Below, piece after piece: positions 1 through 7,332 of a stretch of 13,241 nt of DNA (within the stretch, counting starts at the first letter, position 1; every line of letters starts with the position of its first letter). The stretch spans positions 1 through 13,241 of the forward strand of contig DDQE01000057.1 of the NCBI GenBank assembly GCA_002342545.1, in the 5' to 3' direction. Below the pieces are notes generated by a model. It ran no database searches. It had not been told where the DNA came from and was given only the letters and a program-made list of their open reading frames with translations. The stretch is from Caryophanales bacterium UBA2450 (GTDB taxonomy: Bacteria; Bacillota_I; Bacilli_A; RFN20; CAG-826). The position numbers and the translations under genes are program-made.

Positions 1-22
1 GACATGCCTGTCAAACAGAAAA

Positions 23-41
23 AAGGAACCATAGGTTCCTT
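23..41. terminator. bidirectional terminator downstream of proS
   Basis: A perfect 8-bp stem (AAGGAACC/GGTTCCTT) with a 3-base ATA loop. A run of six A at 19-24 gives a U-tract for the minus-strand proS transcript, and six T at 43-48 give one for any plus-strand transcript entering from the left. The plus-side T-run runs into the proS stop codon. Confidence 0.85.
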
Positions 42-46
42 ATTTT

Positions 47-1483
47 TTAGTAAGCTTTTGCAAATAAGACAACTTTATTCGCTTTCTTACCGCACACTGG
101 ACAAGTATCTCCATTACCCATTTGATTAAATGGTAGACATCTAGCGGTGGCGTTTGTGAGTTCTTTAATTTTATCTTCACACGCTCTATCACCGCACCAC
201 ATCATCTTAGAATAACCACCAAAGTCTAAAGCTTTGTTGAGTTCATCCATATTATGTACATCAGTGGTGTGCGCTAATAAATATTTATAAGCTTTTTCAT
301 ACATTTCTTGATGAATCACTTTAATAAGTTCATTAACTTTATCTTCAAGTTCTTCTAAAGAGACAAATACTTTAGAGCCATCATTTCTTTTAGCAATCAC
401 TACTTGTCCTTTTTCGATATCTCTAGGCCCCATTTCCACTCTTAGTGGAACACCTTTCATTTCGTATTCAGAGAATTTCCATCCTGGAGTTTTATCAGAA
501 TCATCTAATTTCACTCTATAGCCGGCTTTAGTTAATCTATTAGCGACGTCTCTAGCAGCAGGAATAACGCCTGGCTTATTTGCCGCAACAGGAATAACAA
601 CAATTTGAATAGGAGCAACATATGGAGGTAAAACTAAGCCATTATCATCTCCGTGCACCATAATAGTGGCACCAATTAATCTAGTAGAAACGCCCCAAGA
701 AGTTTGATAAGGATTTTCTAATTTTCCTTCTTTAGATTGGAATTGAATTCCAAAGGCTTTTGCAAAGCCACTACCAAAATAGTGGGTTGTACCACACTGT
801 AAAGCTTTGCCATCAGGCATAAGGGCTTCAATAGAATAGGTTTCTAAAGCTCCTGAGAATTTTTCTTTATCAGTTTTTCTACCTTTAGAAAATGGAATCG
901 CTAAGATATCTCTTCCTAAATCATCATAAACTTCAAGCATTTTTAAGGTTTCGGTTCTTGCCTCCACTTCACTAGCGTGCATAGTGTGACCTTCTTGCCA
1001 TAAGAATTCTGCACCTCTTAAAAATGGTCTAGTGGTCTTTTCCCATCTAACAACCGAACACCACTGATTATATAGTTTTGGTAAATCTCTATAAGATTTA
1101 ATGATTTTCGCGTAGTGATCACAGAAAAGTACTTCACTAGTTGGTCGAACAATTAATTTATCTTCTAAAGATTCTTTTCCACCTTGAGTGGCCACTAAAC
1201 ATTCTGGGGCAAATCCTTCAACGTGTTCTTTTTCTTTGTTAAATAAAGATTCTGGGATGACCATTGGCATATAAACATTTTCATGACCAGTTTCTTTAAA
1301 TCTTTTGTCTAAGTAATTTTGAATTTGTTCCCAAATGGCATAGCCATAAGGACGATAAATAATAAAGCCTTTAACAGAGGAATAATCCATTAATTCCGCT
1401 TTTTTACATACATCAGTGTACCACTGAGCAAAATCATCTTCTTGTCTGGTGATTGATTGGTTTTTAATTTGATTATTTTCCAT
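47..1483 (-). CDS. proS: proline-tRNA ligase, short archaeal/eukaryote-like type without editing insert
   Basis: Cytoplasmic class II aminoacyl-tRNA synthetase that charges tRNA-Pro. At 478 residues it matches the short form, not the ~570-residue bacterial type with an editing insertion between motifs 2 and 3. Visible landmarks are RPTSE (113-117), motif 2 with R146/E148 and R156, the GTTHYFG segment (231-237), motif 3 around STRLIGATIMVHGDDNG (266-282), an anticodon-binding region (~290-390), and a C-terminal zinc-like domain with five Cys from about residue 430 that ends in Tyr, as this type does. The ATG at 1483 has an AGGAG Shine-Dalgarno at 1492-1496 that overlaps the TAG stop of the upstream EAL-like gene, only 11 bp away. 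The two genes therefore form one operon with likely translational coupling. The family assignment is secure; the lack of an editing domain is read directly from the length and motif spacing. Confidence 0.97.
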   Translation of the reverse strand: MENNQIKNQSITRQEDDFAQWYTDVCKKAELMDYSSVKGFIIYRPYGYAIWEQIQNYLDKRFKETGHENVYMPMVIPESLFNKEKEHVEGFAPECLVATQGGKESLEDKLIVRPTSEVLFCDHYAKIIKSYRDLPKLYNQWCSVVRWEKTTRPFLRGAEFLWQEGHTMHASEVEARTETLKMLEVYDDLGRDILAIPFSKGRKTDKEKFSGALETYSIEALMPDGKALQCGTTHYFGSGFAKAFGIQFQSKEGKLENPYQTSWGVSTRLIGATIMVHGDDNGLVLPPYVAPIQIVVIPVAANKPGVIPAARDVANRLTKAGYRVKLDDSDKTPGWKFSEYEMKGVPLRVEMGPRDIEKGQVVIAKRNDGSKVFVSLEELEDKVNELIKVIHQEMYEKAYKYLLAHTTDVHNMDELNKALDFGGYSKMMWCGDRACEDKIKELTNATARCLPFNQMGNGDTCPVCGKKANKVVLFAKAY

Positions 1484-1494
1484 AAGAAAATCTC

Positions 1495-3255
1495 CTATAA
1501 ATATTTATCCGCCATCGCGGTAACTTTCTCCATTTTCTTCTTCTCAATTGGAAGAAGCATATCATTAGAAGCAGATATCGCATCACTAGAGATATAGTTA
1601 ATGCCACTTTTAATGATTAATTCCACTGCTTGCCAACCTTCTAAGTCGGTAGCAATAATTGGTCGACTATATTTAAGTAACGATTCAATTAAAGCATATA
1701 AAGATAATCTAATACGATTATTCTCTTTCACTTCTTCCATCATCGCACTACCAACAACATAATAATGGAATTGGAAGTAAACTGTATCATTAAGTAATAA
1801 GTTTTTATCTTTTAAAGATAAGGCGAGTTCAAAGCCTTTTTCTTTTAAGCCTTCTAAAATATGCACTAATAAATCAATATTCGTGGAATTCTCATTAATC
1901 TCTTGTTCATCAAAGACCAAAATAATATGCGCTTTTTGATAGTTAGGGATTTGTGAGATAATTTCATAGACACTATTAACATCCACCATAGAAATGGTGA
2001 AGAATAATCTCATTGATTCATCAGGCCTTTCCATGATGAATTTTGGAATAACATTCTTACTCACTTTAGCGAGCAATTCTCCATTTAAATTAATACGAGA
2101 AGCATATTTCGACATTTCGGAAAAATTAGAGAATGGTGAATCATAAGCTTTCACATATTCAAAATATCCAATTGTTTGACCGGTTTTCGCATTAATTACT
2201 GGACGATATAAGAATCTTAAAACATTTTCTTTTAAGATATGTTCGATTTGTTGATTGTATAAAACGGTCTCGTTATTAGCCTCGATATTACGTTGATGTA
2301 GAACAATTTCTTTAGAATTTGTTTGTCCCGCCATACAAGCTTCTCTCGCTTTTTCTTCAATGTTATCAAAATCACGATAGAAGTTCGCATTTTTCACGAC
2401 ACCAATAGAAAAATTAATAAATCCAGCAAAGCCATTAACTTCCATTTCTCTTCTAATGGCCTTAGCCATTGAATTAGCAAGTTGCATTGCTGCTTCTTCA
2501 TTAGAAATGCGAAGATCAAATAAGAATAATTCATTATCTCCGTTATCTAGCATTTGTCTAGTTAATCTAGGATTAGCGGCAAATGGATAAACTGCATTTT
2601 TTAAATTCATCACCATATAACGTTCAATTTTGTCATTAGAGATGACTTTTTGTTTGGTGTAGAAGAATCTAATACAATATGTAAACCCGCTTAACGATTT
2701 ATTCTTATTAATCAGTTGCATAATTTGACTACGCTTAACGATGCCTGTAGGAGCCTTTTTAGCGTTAGTCTTTTTCTTAGGTTCATTAATTGGAGTGATA
2801 TATTTAAGAAGATGGCTTTCTAAGTGAATCAAGCCAATTTCACGGTTATATTCTAATAATCTAAGCAAAGAGAAACAGACTTTGTTGGTTTTATTAATTA
2901 AAACATCAGCCTCTAAATATTCATTCACTTCGTCTGGATTAACACAGATATCAAAAATCCAACTTTTTACTTTTTCAACGTCATTAGGGTGAAAAGAAGA
3001 ATAAAAAGAGAATAGATCGGCAGTTTTCTTATTTGAGATATCGCTTTTATTAAAGACAACGTATTTGTTCTTTTTGACATCGATGATAAAAATACGAGTA
3101 GTTGTGCTCTCATAGGAGATTTGCTTATTGAACTTACTTTCACTATGAGCACCAATCGCATAATAAGTGATTACTAAGGTCAATAAAAGCGCAACAACTA
3201 TTAAGCTGACAAAGAAGATAATAAAACGATAATCAGTAAAGTCTCCAAGTCTCAT
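1495..3255 (-). CDS. membrane PAS-GGDEF-EAL-like protein with degenerate catalytic motifs
   Basis: Predicted membrane-anchored regulator of c-di-GMP-protein ancestry. Numbered from the upstream ATG at 3264, residues 14-38 form one membrane helix, 52-155 look PAS-like (FHPNDVEKV resembles the PAS 'hPdD' segment), 172-325 a GGDEF-like domain, and 335-585 an EAL-like domain. The GGDEF position reads NGDNELF (241-247). The EAL position reads IGYFEYVK (365-372). The DDFG segment is replaced by SLKD (483-486), KID by VVG (503-505), and AEGVE by ATDLE (538-542). I therefore infer a domain pair without synthase or phosphodiesterase activity, acting as a ligand sensor or scaffold. I chose the ATG at 3255 because a TATAAT box at 3266-3271 lies almost against the earlier ATG at 3264, which would hardly be transcribed. 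It is first in an operon with proS and ends with TAG. Its partner is unknown. Confidence 0.8.
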   Translation of the reverse strand: MRLGDFTDYRFIIFFVSLIVVALLLTLVITYYAIGAHSESKFNKQISYESTTTRIFIIDVKKNKYVVFNKSDISNKKTADLFSFYSSFHPNDVEKVKSWIFDICVNPDEVNEYLEADVLINKTNKVCFSLLRLLEYNREIGLIHLESHLLKYITPINEPKKKTNAKKAPTGIVKRSQIMQLINKNKSLSGFTYCIRFFYTKQKVISNDKIERYMVMNLKNAVYPFAANPRLTRQMLDNGDNELFLFDLRISNEEAAMQLANSMAKAIRREMEVNGFAGFINFSIGVVKNANFYRDFDNIEEKAREACMAGQTNSKEIVLHQRNIEANNETVLYNQQIEHILKENVLRFLYRPVINAKTGQTIGYFEYVKAYDSPFSNFSEMSKYASRINLNGELLAKVSKNVIPKFIMERPDESMRLFFTISMVDVNSVYEIISQIPNYQKAHIILVFDEQEINENSTNIDLLVHILEGLKEKGFELALSLKDKNLLLNDTVYFQFHYYVVGSAMMEEVKENNRIRLSLYALIESLLKYSRPIIATDLEGWQAVELIIKSGINYISSDAISASNDMLLPIEKKKMEKVTAMADKYL

Positions 3256-3265
3256 ACAATACATA

Positions 3266-3271
3266 ATTATA
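3266..3271 (-). promoter_or_regulatory. -10 box (TATAAT) for the EAL-like gene/proS operon
   Basis: A consensus TATAAT on the minus strand ends 10 bp before the ATG at 3255. The -35 region at normal spacing is poor (TAGAAA). There is no Shine-Dalgarno, so the transcript should start within a few bases of the ATG. Confidence 0.55.
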
Positions 3272-3334
3272 GAGAGTAGTTATGAATTTTTCTATTCATA
3301 ATTGATTGATATAGAAATTTTATTCGTAAGTCGG

Positions 3335-3340
3335 TATAAT
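3335..3340 (+). promoter_or_regulatory. -10 box (TATAAT) for tRNA-Ser and probably cobW
   Basis: A consensus TATAAT ends 10 bp before the first base of the mature tRNA, which predicts a 5' leader of only a few bases. No good -35 is present at 17 bp; TTGATA occurs at 3306-3311 but with 23-bp spacing. Confidence 0.6.
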
Positions 3341-3350
3341 TGAACAGGCT

Positions 3351-3441
3351 GGAGAAGTACCCAAGCGGCTGAAGGGGGCAGTTTCGAAAACTGCTAGAGG
3401 ATGCAAGTCCTGCAAGGGTTCAAATCCCTTCTTCTCCGCCA
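3351..3441 (+). tRNA. tRNA-Ser(CGA)
   Basis: A 91-nt tRNA with acceptor stem GGAGAAG/CTTCTCC, discriminator G and encoded CCA. The anticodon arm is GCAGT-TTCGAAA-ACTGC, giving anticodon CGA, which reads UCG. It has the long variable arm expected of tRNA-Ser and a T arm AAGGG-TTCAAAT-CCCTT. It lies 27 bp upstream of cobW on the same strand with no terminator between, so the two are probably transcribed together and separated by tRNA 3' processing. Confidence 0.96.
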
Positions 3442-3457
3442 AGAATTATACTTAATT

Positions 3458-3464
3458 AGGAGGG
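3458..3464 (+). promoter_or_regulatory. strong ribosome binding site of cobW-family gene
   Basis: AGGAGGG lies 4 bases before the ATG at 3469 and fixes the start. It is among the strongest Shine-Dalgarno sequences in the window and sits just 16 bases after the tRNA CCA end. Confidence 0.85.
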
Positions 3465-3468
3465 TTTT

Positions 3469-4713
3469 ATGAGTACAATTAATACTGTTCCTATAACTTT
3501 AATTACAGGATATCTTGGAAGTGGCAAAACCACTTTAATAAATCATATCTTAAGAAACGCTAAAAACCATAAAATGGCGGTTATCGTTAATGATTTAGGC
3601 GAAGTCAACATTGACGCTGAGCTTATTGAGAAAAACGGAATTGTCTCTTCTCAAGATAATAACTTAGTGTCTTTACAAAATGGATGTATCTGCTGCACAT
3701 TAAAGAAAGATCTAATTGAACAATTAGCGGATTTAGTGCAATCACAAAAATTTGATCACATCTTAATTGAGGCAAGTGGAATTTGTGAACCAGTTCCAAT
3801 CGCTCAAACGATTGCCTATATGGAAGAAGAATTTAAAAAGAGAAAGCTTCCTAAATTCTACACTTTAGACGCTGTTATTTCTGTTACCGATGCTTTAAGA
3901 CTTAGAGATGAATTCGGATGTGGAGAAGTTCTTCAAGAAGTCGAAAGAGGAGAAGAAAATCTAGAAAATCTCGTCATTCAACAAATCGAATTCTGCGATA
4001 TTATCTTATTAAATAAAGTAAGCGAAATCTCTAAAGTTGAATTAGAAAGGGTGAAAAAAGTCATTAAAGCAATTCAACCAAAAGCAAAAATCATTGAAAG
4101 TGATTATTGTGATGTTGATATTGATCAATTAGTGGACACAAAATTGTTTAATTTTGAAGAAGCTTCAACTTCTGCAGCCTGGATTAGAGAATTTGAAGAC
4201 TGGGATAATGAAATTGACGCCGATGAAGAACACGAACATCATCACGACGGTGATGAAGATGAAGATGAACATCATGAAGAACACGAACATCATCATCACC
4301 ACCATCATCACGAACACGGTATTGGAGAAAATGATGACGAAGGTACCGCTGATGAATACGATGTCAACACTATGGTCTATTATCGTAGAAGACCATTTGA
4401 AAAAGAAAAATTCATTAAATGGGCAAATGAAAACAAACATCACTTAATTAGATCTAAAGGTATTCTCTACTTCAAAGAAGAATTAAAGAAAGCTTATGTC
4501 TATGAACAAGCTGGTCATCAACAAACACTTAACGAATCAGGGACTTGGTATAGTGAACAGCTAAGCAAAAAGCAATTAGAAATGCTTATTCAAAATGATA
4601 AAAATTTCGCTCATGACTGGGATGAACAATATGGTGATAAACTCATTAAATTAGTGTTCATCGGACAGAACTTAGAACAAGAAGAAATCAAAAAAGAATT
4701 AGACCAAATCTAA
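3469..4713 (+). CDS. CobW/COG0523-family GTPase with His-rich metal-binding loop
   Basis: A 414-residue G3E GTPase of the CobW/ZNG1/YjiA type, a group of metallochaperones that deliver zinc or other metals to client enzymes. Walker A is GYLGSGKT (14-21). The diagnostic metal-binding CxCC motif is C73-I-C75-C76. Glu101-Ala-Ser-Gly104 follows in the switch region, and the guanine-specificity motif appears as NKVS (182-185) rather than NKxD. Between the GTPase and the C-terminal domain lies an acidic and His-rich stretch (253-283) with 16 His, eight of them consecutive (274-281). The CobW_C domain runs from about 299 to 412. Cytoplasmic. The His loop suggests Zn, Ni or Co storage or hand-over, but the metal cannot be told from sequence. 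The client is not evident locally; def, a metalloenzyme, is 3.6 kb away and not linked. No Zur-like operator was recognised. The gene ends before a strong terminator. Confidence 0.93.
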   Translation: MSTINTVPITLITGYLGSGKTTLINHILRNAKNHKMAVIVNDLGEVNIDAELIEKNGIVSSQDNNLVSLQNGCICCTLKKDLIEQLADLVQSQKFDHILIEASGICEPVPIAQTIAYMEEEFKKRKLPKFYTLDAVISVTDALRLRDEFGCGEVLQEVERGEENLENLVIQQIEFCDIILLNKVSEISKVELERVKKVIKAIQPKAKIIESDYCDVDIDQLVDTKLFNFEEASTSAAWIREFEDWDNEIDADEEHEHHHDGDEDEDEHHEEHEHHHHHHHHEHGIGENDDEGTADEYDVNTMVYYRRRPFEKEKFIKWANENKHHLIRSKGILYFKEELKKAYVYEQAGHQQTLNESGTWYSEQLSKKQLEMLIQNDKNFAHDWDEQYGDKLIKLVFIGQNLEQEEIKKELDQI

Positions 4714-4720
4714 TAGTAAA

Positions 4721-4744
4721 AATCACTGGTTTCCGCCAGTGATT
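4721..4744. terminator. bidirectional terminator between convergent cobW-family gene and yitT
   Basis: A 9-bp stem AATCACTGG/CCAGTGATT with loop TTTCCG. T-tract 4743-4749 serves the plus strand, and the A-rich 4718-4722 serves the minus strand. It lies 8 bp after the cobW stop and 25 bp beyond the yitT stop. Confidence 0.9.
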
Positions 4745-4768
4745 TTTTTATACTACTATCTACAAAAT

Positions 4769-5791
4769 TTACTCAATTGGTTTAATAAAGAAATTACCAT
4801 ATGCTTGGATTAAAGAAGTAACGGTAACGAAGGCATGTTGATCCACTTTTCTTACTAAATCAACTACATGCTTAACTTCACTAGAAGAAACAACCATATA
4901 AACAACATATTTGTCAGCGTGAGAATAGCCACCTTTGCCTTTAACGGTAGTTGTTGAATGTGGGAAATTAGCAATCAAAACTGAGGATATATCATTTATA
5001 GAAGTGATAATTTGAATTTGAACTTTTTTGTTTCTGGTGTTCACAAAATCCACCACTAACATTACTGAGAATAAGTATAAGAAAGAGAATAATAAGTTAA
5101 CAAAAGCAATATCAACATTCTCCCAATGATTATGAATGATGGTTAGGCCAAAATATGAAACTAAAATTATAGAGTTTAACGCAGTAGCGTATTTACCTAC
5201 ACTAGTAGATTTTCTTAAAGCAAAATAATAGGAGATAACATCTATTCCACCACAAGAGATTTCATTACGGAATGCAATACTACTAGCAAGACCAATACTC
5301 ACTGCCGCGAATAGTACTCTAGCGCTATGATAGCTTGTAGTTTCGTTATCAAGCGTATGAGCGATACTACGCATAAATTCCACATTAGAGAAAGCCCAGA
5401 TGAATAATGAAGATAAACCAACATTAATCAAAGTTAAAATCGCAAATTTCTTACCAATTTTAAAGAATGCAAATAATAAAATAGGGACATTAAGAACAAA
5501 ATAGAAAATAGATTGCATTGTGGAAATGCTAATCGATCCACCACATAAAGTGGAAATCATCCAAATAACTTGGGAAATACCGCCAACTCCACCGGTGGTA
5601 ATGGAAGATCCCCATATGGTCGCGTGATTTTCAACTGCAGGGGCGATAAAGCAATAAAAACCAAAGGCATACAAAATTGCGGTTAATGTTGCAACTAATA
5701 ATCCTTTTGAGATGTTTAGACTTTCCCTTACACGGATATGGTCATACATGTAATTGGTCACACGACGTTTAATTTTGGCGAATTTTTTCAT
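4769..5791 (-). CDS. YitT family membrane protein (DUF161 + DUF2179)
   Basis: A polytopic membrane protein of the YitT family, whose function is unknown. Hydrophobic segments are seen near residues 33-53, 103-120, 125-143, 166-184, 208-228 and 236-258 (numbered from the ATG at 5800). They are followed by a soluble C-terminal DUF2179-like domain (about 262-340) holding the typical 'FPHSTTTVKGKGGYS' region. Length is near normal for the family (~280-340). I prefer the ATG at 5791 (340 residues) because the promoter ends at 5803, so the earlier ATG at 5800 would lie upstream of the likely transcription start. There is no Shine-Dalgarno for either ATG. It is monocistronic and divergent from the CxxC membrane protein. 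Confidence 0.88.
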   Translation of the reverse strand: MKKFAKIKRRVTNYMYDHIRVRESLNISKGLLVATLTAILYAFGFYCFIAPAVENHATIWGSSITTGGVGGISQVIWMISTLCGGSISISTMQSIFYFVLNVPILLFAFFKIGKKFAILTLINVGLSSLFIWAFSNVEFMRSIAHTLDNETTSYHSARVLFAAVSIGLASSIAFRNEISCGGIDVISYYFALRKSTSVGKYATALNSIILVSYFGLTIIHNHWENVDIAFVNLLFSFLYLFSVMLVVDFVNTRNKKVQIQIITSINDISSVLIANFPHSTTTVKGKGGYSHADKYVVYMVVSSSEVKHVVDLVRKVDQHAFVTVTSLIQAYGNFFIKPIE

Positions 5792-5802
5792 AACTATCAT
5801 GT

Positions 5803-5831
5803 ATTTTATACATTCGCATTTTAAATATCAA
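5803..5831 (-). promoter_or_regulatory. promoter of yitT-family gene
   Basis: TTGATA (5826-5831) and TAAAAT (5803-5808) on the minus strand are separated by exactly 17 bp. The -10 ends 11 bp before the ATG at 5791, predicting a 5' leader of about 5 bases or fewer. Confidence 0.65.
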
Positions 5832-5862
5832 TAAGAAAGAAAAACATGGCTAAATTTGTATT

Positions 5863-5881
5863 TTAATTTCTTCGAAATTAA
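5863..5881. repeat. 8-bp inverted repeat between divergent promoters
   Basis: TTAATTTC/GAAATTAA with a 3-base TTC loop lies midway between the yitT promoter and that of the CxxC gene. It has no T-tract typical of a terminator. It could be an operator, or chance in AT-rich sequence. Confidence 0.35.
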
Positions 5882-5910
5882 TTTATCTATTGAAAATCTA
5901 TATTATTTTA

Positions 5911-5939
5911 TTGAAAATAAACCACTAAAGTGTTATTAT
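5911..5939 (+). promoter_or_regulatory. promoter of CxxC membrane protein gene
   Basis: TTGAAA (5911-5916) and TATTAT (5934-5939) with exactly 17 bp between. The expected transcription start near 5946 gives a ~30-base leader containing AGGAGG at 5961-5966. The -35 lies within the second of two direct ATTGAAAAT repeats (5889-5897, 5910-5918). Confidence 0.65.
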
Positions 5940-5975
5940 TTATTCGCTATATGTAAATATAGGAGGCTAGTTATC

Positions 5976-6806
5976 ATGAAAATCTTAAGAGCAATTGGAC
6001 ATTTCTTTGCTAAAATTGGACGCTGGATTGCCAACACTGCATGGGTTCAACCATTATTAATCGTTGGTGGTATTTTTGCGATTATCTTCTCAATCCCTTA
6101 CATTAAAAGAGGATTCGAAAACTTATTTGCTAAAGAAAATAATACCGAATATGCATGGTATCAAGCTCAAGCTCTTTCTTTAGAAGAAAACGGTCAAGCC
6201 GACAGATTATTAGGATACTTAGAAAACTATAACGCTGAAAATCACAATAAGATCAAAAGTGAATTTGGTAGTAAATTCATTCTTTCCTTAGTAAAGCAAG
6301 ATTGTACCAACTGTAAAGATGCCTATGATGGATACATCAACGCTATTTCAAGTGGTTATGTCCAAGGATTCAAAATGTGGACAATCTTAGTTGATAAGAT
6401 GGATGATGCTGGAAAAGAATATTTAGCTAAGCCAATTTATGCAAAACACACTGGCTTATTTGAACAATTAGTCGAATATTATGGAGAATGCGATGATGAA
6501 GATTATCCTTTATACAGAAATCTCATCACCAAAGACAAATCTTCGATTGTTACTTCAATGAAGACAAAGTCTTCTAAATTAGACGCTGCTTCCACTTCTG
6601 ATGAAGGCTTAGACACTCCATTAACCATGATTGTAGATTTAGAAAAATATGATGCTGGTTATTATGGATGTAATGGAATTACTCAATTATTCTACAACTA
6701 CATCGACTTTGATTTATCTGGTTCTACTAACGCCGCAACCAAAGGTATGGTTATTAGAGATTTCTGGAATTATCAAGGTGTCTTCGATCCTGAAATGGCG
6801 GAATAA
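5976..6806 (+). CDS. membrane-anchored CxxC protein, possible thioredoxin/DsbA-like fold
   Basis: A 276-residue protein I do not recognise by family. Start: the ATG at 5976 has AGGAGG nine bases upstream; an in-frame ATG at 5856 would add 40 residues but lies upstream of the promoter and is rejected. Residues 1-23 are basic and amphipathic, and 24-42 form one membrane helix. The rest (from ~50) is soluble, and positive-inside places it outside the cell. FILSLVKQDCTNCKDAY (101-117) resembles a thioredoxin beta-strand followed by a CxxC helix (C110, C113). LDTPLTMIVD (212-221) resembles the cis-Pro strand (P215). The ~100 residues between them are longer than in thioredoxin and nearer to DsbA, where a helical insert separates these parts. 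Two further Cys are C172 and C232. A role in extracytoplasmic thiol-disulfide exchange is inference only. A terminator follows directly; monocistronic. Confidence 0.75.
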   Translation: MKILRAIGHFFAKIGRWIANTAWVQPLLIVGGIFAIIFSIPYIKRGFENLFAKENNTEYAWYQAQALSLEENGQADRLLGYLENYNAENHNKIKSEFGSKFILSLVKQDCTNCKDAYDGYINAISSGYVQGFKMWTILVDKMDDAGKEYLAKPIYAKHTGLFEQLVEYYGECDDEDYPLYRNLITKDKSSIVTSMKTKSSKLDAASTSDEGLDTPLTMIVDLEKYDAGYYGCNGITQLFYNYIDFDLSGSTNAATKGMVIRDFWNYQGVFDPEMAE

Positions 6807-6826
6807 TTAATTAACTTGTTAATTAA
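6807..6826. repeat. 9-bp inverted repeat right after the CxxC gene stop
   Basis: TTAATTAAC/GTTAATTAA with a 2-base loop begins at the base after the TAA stop. It precedes the G:C-containing terminator stem and may act with it or protect the mRNA 3' end. Confidence 0.45.
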
Positions 6827-6850
6827 AAAAAGACCGACTGGTCTTTTTTT
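6825..6850. terminator. bidirectional terminator between CxxC gene and coaD
   Basis: AGACC/GGTCT core with loop GACT (6836-6839), flanked by seven A (6825-6831) and eight T. The A/T runs extend the stem and supply U-tracts for both strands, so it can end the convergent CxxC gene and coaD transcripts. Confidence 0.88.
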
Positions 6851-6866
6851 ATTTTATTTCTAAATT

Positions 6867-7331
6867 CTATTTAAGTCTTTTAAGCACGCTATCAGGGACA
6901 AGTTTAGAAACATCAACACCTTGCTTTGCCATAGTGATAATCGAACTACTAGAGATAAATGTCTTATCACCTCTAGCCATCAAAAAGACGGTATCAATTT
7001 TTGAATCAATAAATTCATTCGCACTAGCAAGTTGAAATTCATATTCAAAGTCACTAACTGCTCTTAAGCCACGGATTAAGTGAGTAGCCCCATGTTTTTT
7101 AGCAAATTCTACGGTTAATCCACTATCGCTTGTTACTTCAATTTTTGAATTATTATTAGTAGCTTCTTTAATCATCTCTACTCTATCTTCAACTGAAAAA
7201 TTAGAAGATTTATGAGGATTGTTAGCGACAAGGACAATAACTTTATCAAATAAAGAACAAGCTCTATTTAAAATATCTAAATGTCCGTTTGTGATTGGAT
7301 CAAAGCTTCCAGGATATACAGCAACTTTCAT
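6867..7331 (-). CDS. coaD: phosphopantetheine adenylyltransferase (CoA biosynthesis)
   Basis: Transfers AMP from ATP to 4'-phosphopantetheine to give dephospho-CoA, the penultimate step of CoA synthesis; cytoplasmic. Numbered from the ATG at 7331 (154 residues), the nucleotidyltransferase motif is GSFDPITNGH (8-17, with T14 and H17). RGLRAVSDFEYE is at 87-98 and ISSSS at 126-130, all diagnostic. Length is slightly short of the usual ~160. An in-frame TTG at 7346 would add five residues, but it forms part of the TTGGAG Shine-Dalgarno (7341-7345) placed nine bases before the ATG, so the ATG start is favoured. The ATG follows the rsmD stop by one base. Order ylbF-rsmD-coaD matches Bacillus ylbF-ylbG-ylbH-ylbI, with ylbG absent. 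Stop is TAG. Confidence 0.96.
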   Translation of the reverse strand: MKVAVYPGSFDPITNGHLDILNRACSLFDKVIVLVANNPHKSSNFSVEDRVEMIKEATNNNSKIEVTSDSGLTVEFAKKHGATHLIRGLRAVSDFEYEFQLASANEFIDSKIDTVFLMARGDKTFISSSSIITMAKQGVDVSKLVPDSVLKRLK

Positions 7332-7332
7332 T

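Noticed and set aside
2967..3161. 64-residue ORF inside the EAL-like gene on the same strand
   Set aside because: It lies in another frame of a long supported gene and has no recognisable domain.
4290..4313. His-tag or vector artefact in the cobW gene
   Set aside because: The His run is embedded in an acidic, mixed CAT/CAC codon region at the natural interdomain position known in this family, with normal flanking genes.
4154..4447. Overlapping ORFs on both strands across the His-rich part of the cobW gene
   Set aside because: They are Met/Ile/Thr- or Phe/Val-rich low-complexity shadows of the CAT/GAA/GAT repeats in the real gene and have no ribosome binding site.
5856..5975. 40-residue N-terminal extension of the CxxC membrane protein
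   Set aside because: It covers the promoter region, lacks a Shine-Dalgarno, and the ATG at 5976 has AGGAGG at a good distance.
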